Assembly: GCF_947495965.1 (NCBI RefSeq)
Contig: NZ_CANMBB010000004.1
Span: 124,001-188,000 of the forward strand
Origin: an uncultured Maribacter sp.
Lineage (GTDB): Bacteria; Bacteroidota; Bacteroidia; Flavobacteriales; Flavobacteriaceae
Direction: 5' to 3'
Length of the DNA: 64,000 nucleotides
Position 1 is the stretch's first letter. Each line of letters begins with the position of its first letter. Position numbers and translations under genes: made by a program. The notes under the pieces are model-generated. The model saw only the letters and a list, made by a program, of their open reading frames with translations. It was not told where the DNA came from and searched no databases. Shown piece after piece: positions 42,315 to 51,219 of the stretch.

Positions 42315-42387
42315 TGGTGCCTCCAGGAATCGAACCAGGGACACATGGATTTTCAGTCCATTGCTCTACCAACTGAGCTAAGGCACC
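42315..42387 (-). tRNA. tRNA-Phe (anticodon GAA)
   Basis: A 73-base cloverleaf on the minus strand. The acceptor stem GGTGCCT pairs with AGGCACC, the D-arm is TAGCTCAGTTGGTAGAGCA, the anticodon loop CTGAAAA places GAA at 42352-42354, and the T-loop is TTCGATT. CCA is not encoded. It has a perfect Bacteroidetes promoter upstream and a hairpin downstream. Confidence 0.97.
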
Positions 42388-42404
42388 ATGCCGTTAAGCG
42401 GGTG

Positions 42405-42435
42405 CAAATATATGTTCAAATTTATTATATACAAA
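42405..42435 (-). promoter_or_regulatory. Bacteroidetes-type promoter of tRNA-Phe
   Basis: Read on the minus strand: TTTG (42432-42435), exactly 19 bases, then TATATTTG (42405-42412). This is a perfect match to the phylum consensus TTTG-N19-TAnnTTTG, 17 bases before the first tRNA base. Confidence 0.85.
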
Positions 42436-42487
42436 CAAAAATGAAAAAAAAGACGATTGTTTTTTTACATTTCTTAATCTTTGTAAC

Positions 42488-43216
42488 ATGAATTTAATTG
42501 TAGATGTAGGTAACACATATGTAAAACTAGCTGTTTTCGAGGAAGATAGCTTGCTGCATGTGGTTTCTGTAAAGTTAATTTCTTTATCAGAAAATTTAGA
42601 AAATATATTTAAGGATTTTCCCAATATTAGTAAAACTATAGTTTCTTCTGTTGGTAGGTTGCATAAGGAATCCTTAAAAAAAATAGCAAAAAGAACACAG
42701 CTACATGAGTTAACATCTAGTTCTAAAACTGCTTTTGTTAATAAATATGCAAGCCCAAAAACATTAGGGGTAGATCGTATTGCTTTAGCAATGGCGGGAG
42801 TTCTCCTGTATCCTAATACAAATGTGTTAATTATAGATGCAGGCTCTTGTATAACGTATGATTTTGTGACTAGTGGTGCAGAATATTTGGGAGGAGCCAT
42901 TTCTCCCGGAATTGTTATGAGATATACGGCATTAAATAATTTAACAGCAAAATTACCATTGTTAGATAAAAAGCATGCCGAAGATTTTATTGGAAATTCT
43001 ACAGAAACAAGTATTCATAGTGGCGTAGTTAATGGTGTTTGTGTAGAAATAGAAGGGATAATTGGTCAATATAAAAGCAGATTTAAAGATTTAACAGTTA
43101 TTTTAACAGGAGGAGATACTCATTTTTTGTCAAAACGATTAAAAAATACCATATTTGCGGATTCCAAATTCCTGCTAAAGGGACTAAACTATTTGTTGGA
43201 ATACAACAAACACTAG
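42488..43216 (+). CDS. coaX: Type III pantothenate kinase
   Basis: A 242-residue ASKHA-fold kinase catalysing the first step of coenzyme A synthesis. Motifs: LIVDVGNTYVKLAVFEED (phosphate loop, D6), GVDRIALAMAG, IIDAGSCITYDFV and GGAISPGIVMR. The length is typical for CoaX. It is divergent from tRNA-Phe, and its stop codon is immediately followed by the start of the outer-membrane protein gene at 43217, beginning a housekeeping operon. Confidence 0.95.
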   Translation: MNLIVDVGNTYVKLAVFEEDSLLHVVSVKLISLSENLENIFKDFPNISKTIVSSVGRLHKESLKKIAKRTQLHELTSSSKTAFVNKYASPKTLGVDRIALAMAGVLLYPNTNVLIIDAGSCITYDFVTSGAEYLGGAISPGIVMRYTALNNLTAKLPLLDKKHAEDFIGNSTETSIHSGVVNGVCVEIEGIIGQYKSRFKDLTVILTGGDTHFLSKRLKNTIFADSKFLLKGLNYLLEYNKH

Positions 43217-44503
43217 ATGATTAAGAAAATTTTAATTGCAATTGTGTGCATAGCTTCGGTTGGTATGTACGCTCAAGAAGGGTCAGTTTCTCCATATTCT
43301 TACTTTGGAATAGGAGAGTTAAGAACTACAAGTACTGTAGAAAACCAAATGATGGGGGGCTTAGGAGTTTATGCAGATAGTATACACGTAAATCTCAAAA
43401 ACCCTGCAGCATATAGTAAGTTAGGACTTTCTGGTAACAATAAGGTTGGTTTAACTACATATACAGCTGGTATTTCTCATAACAGAATAACACTTAAGAG
43501 TTTTGCAGAACAAGAAGAAAGCGCTTTAACAAATTTAGATTATTTAGCTCTTGGTTTTGGTTTAGGAAAAGGCCTAGGTATTGGTTTTGGAATAATGCCT
43601 CACTCTTCTGTAGGGTATAATATTGAACAAGGGGCAACTAGTAGCCAAGGGGCTGTGTCAAATGTATATACAGGTAATGGAGGATTAAATAAAGTTTATT
43701 TTTCTGTAGGCTATGAGTTTATGAAGGATCTTAGCTTTGGAGCAACTGCGAACTTTAATTTTGGTACTATTAATAGTAGTAGAGTACAATCTACAGAAGG
43801 GATTCAATTTGGAACTTTTGATCGTAGAGAATCTAAAATAAATGGTATAGATTTTAATTTAGCAGTAAATTATACACCTAAGGTAACAAAAAAACATACA
43901 CTTTATACTTCTTTAAGAGTAAAGACTCAGGGTAATTTAACTTCAAGTAATACCCAGGAAATTGGTTCTTTTTCACCAGATAATGGCGTAAATATAGAAT
44001 TAATAGACGTAGACTTAGATGCGCAAGGCTTAAGAAATACCGAATTTAAAATTGCTCCGGCAACTACTTTAGGAGTAGGTTTTGGAGAAGAAAAGAAATG
44101 GTTTTTAGGAGCAGAATATAGTATACAATCTTTAGATTCTTTTTCTAATGACTTTCTTAGAGCAACAAATGTTACCTACGGAGATGCTTCTGCTTTTTCG
44201 ATTGGTGGTTTTTATATACCAGAATACTCGTCATTTACAAGTTACTTAAAAAGAGTTACTTATAGGGCTGGTTTGCGTGCAGATAACTCAGGAATGATAG
44301 TGAATAATAAAGAAATTAAAGATTTTGGCATAACTTTTGGGTTAGGTCTACCACTGGGAAGAAGTTTTTCTAATATTAACCTAGGTTTTGAATTAGGAAA
44401 AAGAGGAACTTCTACTGCAAATTTAATAGAAGAAAATTACTTTAAAATTAATATAGGACTTTCTTTAAACGATTTATGGTTCCAGAAAAGAAAAATTAAT
44501 TAA
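43217..44503 (+). CDS. Outer-membrane beta-barrel protein
   Basis: A 428-residue protein with signal peptide (KILIAIVCIASVGMYAQ) and repeated amphipathic strands rich in Gly and aromatic residues, ending in a beta-signal-like NDLWFQKRKIN. The start SVSPYSYFGIGELRTTSTVENQMMGGLGV recalls FadL-like/PorV-like barrels common in Bacteroidota. Substrate not predictable. In this phylum such a gene commonly follows coaX and precedes a TPR protein and lptC, suggesting an envelope-biogenesis group. Confidence 0.78.
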   Translation: MIKKILIAIVCIASVGMYAQEGSVSPYSYFGIGELRTTSTVENQMMGGLGVYADSIHVNLKNPAAYSKLGLSGNNKVGLTTYTAGISHNRITLKSFAEQEESALTNLDYLALGFGLGKGLGIGFGIMPHSSVGYNIEQGATSSQGAVSNVYTGNGGLNKVYFSVGYEFMKDLSFGATANFNFGTINSSRVQSTEGIQFGTFDRRESKINGIDFNLAVNYTPKVTKKHTLYTSLRVKTQGNLTSSNTQEIGSFSPDNGVNIELIDVDLDAQGLRNTEFKIAPATTLGVGFGEEKKWFLGAEYSIQSLDSFSNDFLRATNVTYGDASAFSIGGFYIPEYSSFTSYLKRVTYRAGLRADNSGMIVNNKEIKDFGITFGLGLPLGRSFSNINLGFELGKRGTSTANLIEENYFKINIGLSLNDLWFQKRKIN

Positions 44504-44541
44504 AAAATAGTACATTAACCACTTTTAAATAAAACCGTAAT

Positions 44542-45915
44542 ATGAAAACGAAACTTTACTTCGCAGCAATATTGTTTTTGGGAACAATAGGAGTAAGCAA
44601 TGCTCAGGCTCAAAATCAAGAATGTATGACCAACTTATCTATATATGTTGAGCATGCTAAAGTTAAAAATTATGAAGCAGCATATACACCATGGAAAATG
44701 GTATATGACAATTGTCCTGCTTTAAACTGGGCAAATTTTGCCTATGGAGAAAGAATTTTGAAAGACAAAATTAAAAAATCTTCTGGAGCAGATAAAGATG
44801 CGTTAATTACAGACTTATTAGGTTTGTATGATAATAGCGTAAAACATTTTCCAAAGAAAGCAACACCTGCATCGGTAGCAATAGATAAAGTGTTATTAAA
44901 GTATGATAACAAAATGACTAATGATGCAGAAATATATTCTATGTTAGGAGATGCGTTTGTTAATGATAAAGCAAATTTTAAAAATCCAAAAGCATTATAC
45001 TTATATTTCTCTAGTTTGGTAGATTTACATAACTCAGGTGCGAAAGATTTGCAAGAAGTTTTTGATGTTTATGATGATGTTACAGAGAAAATAGAAGATG
45101 AAAATCTTAAGTTAACAAACATTATTACAAAGTTATTACCAAAAGAAGAAGCTGGTACATTAACTTCTAAAGAAAAGAAACGTTTAAGTTCTGCAACTAC
45201 AAATTCAGAATCATTTGGTAAAATTGCAGGAAGTATAGATTCTAAATTAGGAGCTCTTGCAGACTGTGGAAACTTAATACCATTATACGAGAAAAACTTT
45301 GAAGCTAAAAAAGGGGATGTAAAGTGGGTAAAAAGAGCAGTAGGGAGAATGTTTAGTAAAGAATGTACTGAAGACCCAATGTTTAAAAAGTTATTTGATG
45401 AGCAATTAAAATTAGATCCATCTGCAGATGCTTACATGTACGGAGGTATGTTAAAGCTTAAGTCTGGAGATAAGAATGGTGCAATATCAGATTTTAATAG
45501 AGCTGGTGAGTTAGAAACAGATTCTTATAAAAAATCTAACTTATTATACAAAATAGCTACCATATACAAAAAAGGAGGAAGCAAATCTACTGCTAGAAGC
45601 TATGCGCAAAAAGCAATAAATGCAAATTCATCAAACGGTAAAGCGTATTTATTAATTGCAAGTTTATATGCAAGTAGTGCAAATAGTTGTGGAGCAACAA
45701 CTTTTGAAAAACGTGCTATATATTGGAAAGCAGCAGAAATGGCAAGAAAAGCAGGAAGAGTAGATCCATCATTAAGTGGTAGAGCAAACCAATCTGCGGC
45801 TAGTTATTCTGCAAAAGCACCAACAAAAGAAATGATCTTTACAGCTGGTAAAGCTGGCCAAACAGTTACTTTTAAGTGTTGGGCAGGTGGTAGCGTAAAA
45901 GTTCCTAACTTATAA
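44542..45915 (+). CDS. Secreted TPR-repeat protein
   Basis: A 457-residue protein with signal peptide (LYFAAILFLGTIGVSNAQAQ). Helical repeats dominate; a clear tetratricopeptide unit is ADAYMYGGMLKLKSGDKNGAISDFNRAGEL, with another around YKIATIYKKGGSKSTARSYAQKAINAN. The N-terminal part (SIYVEHAKVKNYEAAYTPWKMVYDNCP) is also TPR-like. Probably a periplasmic scaffold for envelope assembly. Strong terminator-like hairpin 32 bases after its stop lies within the next gene. Confidence 0.82.
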   Translation: MKTKLYFAAILFLGTIGVSNAQAQNQECMTNLSIYVEHAKVKNYEAAYTPWKMVYDNCPALNWANFAYGERILKDKIKKSSGADKDALITDLLGLYDNSVKHFPKKATPASVAIDKVLLKYDNKMTNDAEIYSMLGDAFVNDKANFKNPKALYLYFSSLVDLHNSGAKDLQEVFDVYDDVTEKIEDENLKLTNIITKLLPKEEAGTLTSKEKKRLSSATTNSESFGKIAGSIDSKLGALADCGNLIPLYEKNFEAKKGDVKWVKRAVGRMFSKECTEDPMFKKLFDEQLKLDPSADAYMYGGMLKLKSGDKNGAISDFNRAGELETDSYKKSNLLYKIATIYKKGGSKSTARSYAQKAINANSSNGKAYLLIASLYASSANSCGATTFEKRAIYWKAAEMARKAGRVDPSLSGRANQSAASYSAKAPTKEMIFTAGKAGQTVTFKCWAGGSVKVPNL

Positions 45916-45916
45916 G

Positions 45917-46525
45917 ATGAAAAATTTTTTTACAGATAATTTAAAAGGCATTGCCATGGTATTTTCCATGGCAATGCTTTTTTTTTCATGTAAAGACAAC
46001 TATAAAAGAGTAGGAGAAGAGGCTAAGCCCAATATATTTCCTCAAGGAGTTGCTAAAAATTTTGTACTTACCTATACAGAAACAAAAGAAAAATTAGATT
46101 CCGACAGTAAAAAAAATTCAAAAGTTTTAGCTATTTTAACTAGTGCTATTAGTGAAGATTATGATAATTTAAATTTTCCGCATAGAACTTTTCCAAATGG
46201 AGTGCATGTAGATTTTTTTGATGAAAAAAATAAAAAAAGTACCATAACTGCAGATTATGGTATAATTTATAGTGCAACGAATGTTATAGATTTGCAAGGC
46301 AATGTGGTTATAAAAAGTCATGATGGTAAATTATTAGAGACCCCTCAATTATATTGGGATCAATCTAATGAGTGGATATTTACACAAGAAAAGTTTAAAT
46401 TTACAAATCCGGAAGATGGTACCGTAATGGATGGAGAAGGAATGGATTTTAATAAAGATTTAAGTTTCTTAAACGCTCATAAAACCTATGGGTTAATGCT
46501 TATTAAAGAAGAAAAAGATGATTAA
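45917..46525 (+). CDS. lptC: LPS-export protein LptC
   Basis: A 202-residue lipoprotein-like protein (signal NLKGIAMVFSMAMLFFSC). The body has the LptC/OstA-like beta-jellyroll pattern: GVHVDFFDEKNKKSTITADYGIIYSATNVIDLQGNVVIKSHDGKLLETPQLYWDQSNEWIFTQ is the typical stack of short strands (given here only by its edge residues GVHVDF at about 95 and WIFTQ at about 155). It would bridge LPS from the inner-membrane transporter to LptA. Its signal-peptide codons contain a perfect terminator-like hairpin (45948-45986). It overlaps the next small gene by 8 bases. Confidence 0.85.
   Translation: MKNFFTDNLKGIAMVFSMAMLFFSCKDNYKRVGEEAKPNIFPQGVAKNFVLTYTETKEKLDSDSKKNSKVLAILTSAISEDYDNLNFPHRTFPNGVHVDFFDEKNKKSTITADYGIIYSATNVIDLQGNVVIKSHDGKLLETPQLYWDQSNEWIFTQEKFKFTNPEDGTVMDGEGMDFNKDLSFLNAHKTYGLMLIKEEKDD
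45948..45986 (+). terminator. Terminator-like hairpin inside lptC
   Basis: Perfect 12-bp stem GCATTGCCATGG / CCATGGCAATGC around a TATTTT loop, followed by nine T. It has every hallmark of an intrinsic terminator, yet it lies 31 bases inside the lptC reading frame, encoding part of its signal peptide. It could end most transcripts of the TPR gene and lower lptC expression. Confidence 0.8.
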
Positions 46526-46718
46526 GATTTTACGTTATACAGAGTATTTATATTTAATAGTGTTTTTTTTCTCTGTATATAGAGTATTTACGGATTGGAC
46601 AATAGATAAAAACTCTGCATATTTATTTATTTTTTTTGCGGCAGTATCTTTAGGGATGTTCTTTTTTAGAAGAAATTACCGTAGAAAATTTGAGCAAAGA
46701 AAACAAGATAACCAATAA
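46518..46718 (+). CDS. Small two-helix membrane protein
   Basis: A 66-residue protein with two predicted membrane segments (EYLYLIVFFFSVYRVF and SAYLFIFFAAVSLGMFFF) and a basic C-terminus RRNYRRKFEQRKQ. I do not recognise a named family. It overlaps lptC by 8 bases and is followed 5 bases later by the CNNM/CorC gene, so it is translationally coupled to its neighbours. Confidence 0.75.
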   Translation: MIKILRYTEYLYLIVFFFSVYRVFTDWTIDKNSAYLFIFFAAVSLGMFFFRRNYRRKFEQRKQDNQ

Positions 46719-46723
46719 GAGTT

Positions 46724-48013
46724 TTGGAGACTTCCATAATTATAATACTTATTTCTCTCTTGTTTTCTGCTTTTTTTTCAGGAATGGAAATTGCATTTAT
46801 TTCTGCGAATAAAATACATATAGAAATAGAGAAAAAGCAAGAAGGTTTTTTAGCAAAAATACTTACAATGTTAACTAAAAAACCGTCAAAGTTCATTGCA
46901 ACTATGTTAATTGGTAACAATATAGCATTAGTTATATATGGCTTGTATATGGGAGAGCTTTTAATGAGTGTTTTTCTAAATATACAAGGAACAACCACAG
47001 GATTCTTTAATGTCTTTTTAACAGATTTTAGTTTGTTTACGCAAACGCTAATCTCTACACTGGTTATATTAGTTACGGCAGAATTTTTGCCAAAAGTTCT
47101 TTTTCAAATCTATTCCAATACCCTTTTAAAAGTATTAGCTTTTCCTGCCTATGTATTTTATATTTTATTCTGGGTAGTATCTTATTTAGTATTAAAAGTT
47201 TCTGATTTTATTTTAAAAACATTTTTTAAAACAGACGGCGACGAAGTACAGTTAGCCTTTAGTAAAATGGAGCTAGGAGACTACATTACGGAGCAAATGG
47301 AGGCTGTAGAAGCTAATGATAATGTAGATTCTGAAATTCAAATTTTTCAGAATGCGCTAGAGTTTACTGCTGTTAAGGCTCGTGAGGTTATGGTCCCAAG
47401 GACAGAGATTACTGCGGTAGAATTACATGAATCTCCTAAAGATTTAGCCAAACTTTTTACAGAAACTGGTTATTCAAAAATATTAATATATAAGGAGACT
47501 ATAGACGATATTATAGGGTATATACATTCTTATGAATTGTTTAAAAAACCAAAGACATTAAAAAGTATTTTATTGCCTGTAGAGCTAGTTCCAGAGACTA
47601 TTTTAATTCATGACATTCTTAAAATACTTACTAAAAAAAGAAAAAGTATAGCAGTAGTTTTAGACGAGTATGGCGGAACCTCGGGAATAATTACGGTAGA
47701 AGATATAGTAGAAGAGCTTTTTGGTGAAATAGAAGACGAACATGATTCTACAGATTTGCGAGAAGAAAAAATAGATGAAACTAACTTTTTGTTTTCCGCT
47801 AGATTAGATGTAGATTATATAAATGAAAACTATAAATTAGAATTACCAGAAAGTGATGAATATGAAACTTTAGGCGGATTTATAGTATATAAAACAGGAG
47901 AAATTCCTGAGCAAGATTTAGAAATAGTAATAGATAATTTTCAATTTACAATTCTCGAAGTTTCTAATACAAAAATAGATTTAGTAGCTCTTAAAATAAT
48001 AGAAGAAGACTAG
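46724..48013 (+). CDS. CNNM/CorC (hemolysin-family) membrane protein
   Basis: A 429-residue protein started with TTG at 46724. Domains in order: an N-terminal CNNM (DUF21) membrane domain (LISLLFSAFFSGMEIAFISANK, about 1-180), two CBS modules (about 205-330; VMVPRTEITAV), and a C-terminal CorC_HlyC transporter-associated domain (FSARLDVDYINENY). Members are implicated in Mg or Co ion transport. Normal length and order. Confidence 0.88.
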   Translation: METSIIIILISLLFSAFFSGMEIAFISANKIHIEIEKKQEGFLAKILTMLTKKPSKFIATMLIGNNIALVIYGLYMGELLMSVFLNIQGTTTGFFNVFLTDFSLFTQTLISTLVILVTAEFLPKVLFQIYSNTLLKVLAFPAYVFYILFWVVSYLVLKVSDFILKTFFKTDGDEVQLAFSKMELGDYITEQMEAVEANDNVDSEIQIFQNALEFTAVKAREVMVPRTEITAVELHESPKDLAKLFTETGYSKILIYKETIDDIIGYIHSYELFKKPKTLKSILLPVELVPETILIHDILKILTKKRKSIAVVLDEYGGTSGIITVEDIVEELFGEIEDEHDSTDLREEKIDETNFLFSARLDVDYINENYKLELPESDEYETLGGFIVYKTGEIPEQDLEIVIDNFQFTILEVSNTKIDLVALKIIEED

Positions 48014-48105
48014 AAGCAATAATAAGTGCTTTAAGGTATTTTTTAGGTTTTATTATTTCAATTAAAAATGGTAATTTCGCGAACTGATTTTAATTATTCC
48101 AAACA

Positions 48106-50223
48106 ATGGCAATTTTAGAAAATATAAGAAAAAGAACAACCGTTTTAATCCTTATTATTGGTTTAGCACTATTCGCATTTGTAATTTCAGGTGTTTTTAC
48201 TAGTAGTAATATGGGCGGTGGAAAAGTAGGTTCTGCTGTTGCAGAGATAAATGGAGAAGAAGTTTCTATAGATGCTTTTAGATCTAAAGTAGAAGCTGCA
48301 TCTAGAAGAGTTGGGCCAACTACATCCTCTTTACAACTTGTAAACCAGGTTTGGGACCAGGAAGTTAGAAACACTATTTTAGGAGAACAATTTGAAGATT
48401 TAGGTATTGGTGTTGAGCAGGATCAAATTATTGATTTCCTTAAAACTACAGGATATGCTCAAAATCCAGAATTTCAAAATGAAAATGGAGTTTTTGATCC
48501 TAACAGATTTAAAAATACTATTGCAGATTGGAAATCTAATAACCCAGGACAGTATGATGCTTGGTTAGAAACGGAAAAAACAATTATTCAATTAGCAAAA
48601 GAACAAACCTATTACAATCTTATAAAAGCAGGTGTAGGAGCAACTCTAAAAGAAGGAGAGTTAGATTATAAGTTAGCTAATGATAAAGTAGATATAAAAT
48701 ATGCTAGAGTTGCTTACTCTTCTATAGCAGATAGTACTATCTCGGTTTCCAAAAGCGATATTTCTTCTTATATTAACGAGCATAAAGAAGAGTATAAGCA
48801 AGAAGACGCAAGAGATATTCAATTTGTATATTTTGAAGAAAAAGCATCTGCTGCAGATGAAACTGCTGTAAAAGAAAAAATAACAAAGTTATTAGCTAAC
48901 ACAGTAGAGTATAATTCGCAAACAGATAGAAACGATACTATCTTAGGATTTAGAAACACAAAAAATGTTACTGCGTTTTTAGATAGAAATTCAGATACTA
49001 AGTTTGATACTATTTATAAAGATAAAAAGCAATTACCAGCATTATTTGCAGATACATTAGCAGCATTAAATGTTGGCAATATATATGGCCCATATAAAGA
49101 TGGTAACTTTTATAAGTTATCTAAGATGGTTGCTAAAAAAGCAAATGGTTCTGTTAAAGCTAGTCATATCTTAATTGCCTATGAAGGTGCAACAAGAGCT
49201 AACCCAGAAGTAAAAAGAACTAAGGAAGAAGCAGAAGAAAAAGCAAAGGAACTTTTAAAAGATGCTAAAAAGACAGGAACTGTTTTTGTAGAATTGGCAA
49301 GAGATAATTCAGATGGACCATCTGCTGCTAATGGTGGAGATTTAGGATATTTCCAAAGAGGTACTATGGTTCCAAAATTTAATGATTTTGCTTTTGGTAA
49401 TAAAGTTGGTGCTATTGGATTAGTAGAAACAGATTTTGGTTTTCATGTTATTAAAATAGATGACAAACAAGACATTTATCAAATAGCAACTATTACTAGA
49501 GAAATTTTACCATCAGAAGAAACTATTAATACGTTATTTACAGATGCTACAAAATTTGAAATGGAATCTATAGAGGGTTCAAAAGCATTTTTAGATTTGG
49601 CAAAGGAAAATGAATATAGCGTGCGTCCTGTAAATAAAATAAAAGCTATGGATGAAAATTTACCTGGCTTAGGAACGCAACGTAGTATAGTACAATGGGC
49701 GTTTAATGAAGATACAGATAATGGGAGCATTAAAAGATTTAATGTTAATAATGGCTACGTTATAGCACAATTAACAGCAAAATACAAAAAGGGTCTTATG
49801 TCTCCAGAAGATGCTTCTGCTTCTGTGTTACCAATATTACGTAAACAAAGAAAAGCAGCACAAATTATTAGTGCTAACAATGGCAAGGCTTTAGATGCTT
49901 TTGCAAAGGATAATAATATTTCTGTTGCTACTGCATCTGCTTTAACAGTAAAATCTCCTACAATTCCTGGTGCAGGTAATGAGCCTGTAGTTGTTGGTAA
50001 TGCTTTTGGTTTAGCAGAAAATGAAACTTCTAAATTAATAGAAGGTAATACAGGTGTTTTTATGGTTACGGTTACTAAAAAGACAGACGCCATTAAATTA
50101 GACAACTATAGTACATATGCAAATTCTTTAAAGAACTCTAATGGTACAAAGGTTACTACAGAAGTTTATAATGCATTAAAAGAAGGAGCAGAGATTAAAG
50201 ATAATAGAGCTACTTTTTATTAG
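48106..50223 (+). CDS. PpiD/SurA-like peptidyl-prolyl isomerase
   Basis: A 705-residue inner-membrane-anchored periplasmic foldase. One membrane segment (TTVLILIIGLALFAFVISGVF) follows a short cytoplasmic start; a SurA-N-like domain spans about 35-180, and a parvulin PpiC domain lies near 345-450 (VKASHILIAYEG, DNSDGPSAANGGDLGYFQRGTMVPKFNDFAF). It helps fold outer-membrane proteins. It is followed by a bidirectional terminator shared with the GHMP kinase gene. Confidence 0.9.
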   Translation: MAILENIRKRTTVLILIIGLALFAFVISGVFTSSNMGGGKVGSAVAEINGEEVSIDAFRSKVEAASRRVGPTTSSLQLVNQVWDQEVRNTILGEQFEDLGIGVEQDQIIDFLKTTGYAQNPEFQNENGVFDPNRFKNTIADWKSNNPGQYDAWLETEKTIIQLAKEQTYYNLIKAGVGATLKEGELDYKLANDKVDIKYARVAYSSIADSTISVSKSDISSYINEHKEEYKQEDARDIQFVYFEEKASAADETAVKEKITKLLANTVEYNSQTDRNDTILGFRNTKNVTAFLDRNSDTKFDTIYKDKKQLPALFADTLAALNVGNIYGPYKDGNFYKLSKMVAKKANGSVKASHILIAYEGATRANPEVKRTKEEAEEKAKELLKDAKKTGTVFVELARDNSDGPSAANGGDLGYFQRGTMVPKFNDFAFGNKVGAIGLVETDFGFHVIKIDDKQDIYQIATITREILPSEETINTLFTDATKFEMESIEGSKAFLDLAKENEYSVRPVNKIKAMDENLPGLGTQRSIVQWAFNEDTDNGSIKRFNVNNGYVIAQLTAKYKKGLMSPEDASASVLPILRKQRKAAQIISANNGKALDAFAKDNNISVATASALTVKSPTIPGAGNEPVVVGNAFGLAENETSKLIEGNTGVFMVTVTKKTDAIKLDNYSTYANSLKNSNGTKVTTEVYNALKEGAEIKDNRATFY

Positions 50224-50242
50224 TAGTATATTTAAGATAGAT

Positions 50243-50271
50243 AAAAAGCCTTCCAATTTGGAAGGCTTTTT
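50243..50271. terminator. Bidirectional terminator
   Basis: Perfect 14-bp inverted repeat AAAAAGCCTTCCAA / TTGGAAGGCTTTTT with a single-base loop centre, between the convergent PpiD-like and GHMP kinase genes. Confidence 0.92.
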
Positions 50272-51216
50272 TTATAGTACCATTTCTTTATAAGGTATTA
50301 GTGTTTCATATCCTTTTCTTTTAAAATAACGCATTTGTCTTGGGGTGCCAGTGGCTAAAACAAAATCGCCTCCCCAGGCGCCTAAACTCTTTATATGTCC
50401 TTCAAAATCAGAAAATAAAGCTTCTTTTTGCGTGGGTATTTGTAAAAAGCTAGAAAGGAGATTCTCATGCGCTAAAAGTAAAGAGTTAAAATCGGTAAGA
50501 CTTTCAGCTATGAGCATTTGCTGTGTAAGCTCAGAGAGTTTTGCAATTAAGTTTGTTTTATCTTTAGCTATAGATTTATAATTAGCAATTCCTTCTCTGC
50601 TGTTTTGTTTTTTATTTAAATAAACAAAGTAGAGTTTATCTATAAAAGGAGGGTAAAAATCTGTTTTTTTAACTTCAGGTTTCCCCGCATTTAATTTATA
50701 AGTTATGGGGTAATTATGTTGTGCGCAAGCAATATCGTAAGCACTTCCAGAAAACGCATTCCATAATAATTTGTAAGCATCTACTTTAGCCCAACTAGCA
50801 ATGTTATTTATTAATGTAGAAGAGGAACCAAGTCCCCAATTTCTAGGAAACGTTAATTTGGTTTCTACAAAGTAACCAGCAGTTGCCGAAAGAAAAGGAT
50901 TAAGTTTCTGCGCTTCAGACAAAATCTTAATTAGTATATCAGCAGTAGATTGCGCTTCAATATTTAAATTATTTTTATTTTCAACTTCTAAGCGTATGGA
51001 GTTTGTAGAATCATCAGGTTTTATAAGAAAAGTTGTTTTAAACCAAGTGTCCCCTTTTTCATCTATACTTGTCCATACTATTTCTGGGGCATTATTTATT
51101 CTAATAGTAAGTAGTTGCCCATATTTAGTTGGTATTGCTAAACTTAAAGCACCATCTAAAACAGCATATTCACCAGTTAATAATAACTTGCCATTGCTAT
51201 AGAAAGTTGAATTCAT
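50272..51216 (-). CDS. GYDIA-family GHMP kinase
   Basis: A 314-residue GHMP-fold kinase. It starts TFYSNGKLLLTGEYAVLDGALSLA, carries the ATP-binding PRNWGLGSSSTL, and has SGSAYDIACA, the variant of the GYDIA motif that names this Bacteroidota family. It probably phosphorylates mevalonate or a related intermediate. It is 3 bases downstream of the HMG-CoA reductase gene in the same operon, supporting a link to isoprenoid synthesis. Confidence 0.9.
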   Translation of the reverse strand: MNSTFYSNGKLLLTGEYAVLDGALSLAIPTKYGQLLTIRINNAPEIVWTSIDEKGDTWFKTTFLIKPDDSTNSIRLEVENKNNLNIEAQSTADILIKILSEAQKLNPFLSATAGYFVETKLTFPRNWGLGSSSTLINNIASWAKVDAYKLLWNAFSGSAYDIACAQHNYPITYKLNAGKPEVKKTDFYPPFIDKLYFVYLNKKQNSREGIANYKSIAKDKTNLIAKLSELTQQMLIAESLTDFNSLLLAHENLLSSFLQIPTQKEALFSDFEGHIKSLGAWGGDFVLATGTPRQMRYFKRKGYETLIPYKEMVL

Positions 51217-51219
51217 TTT

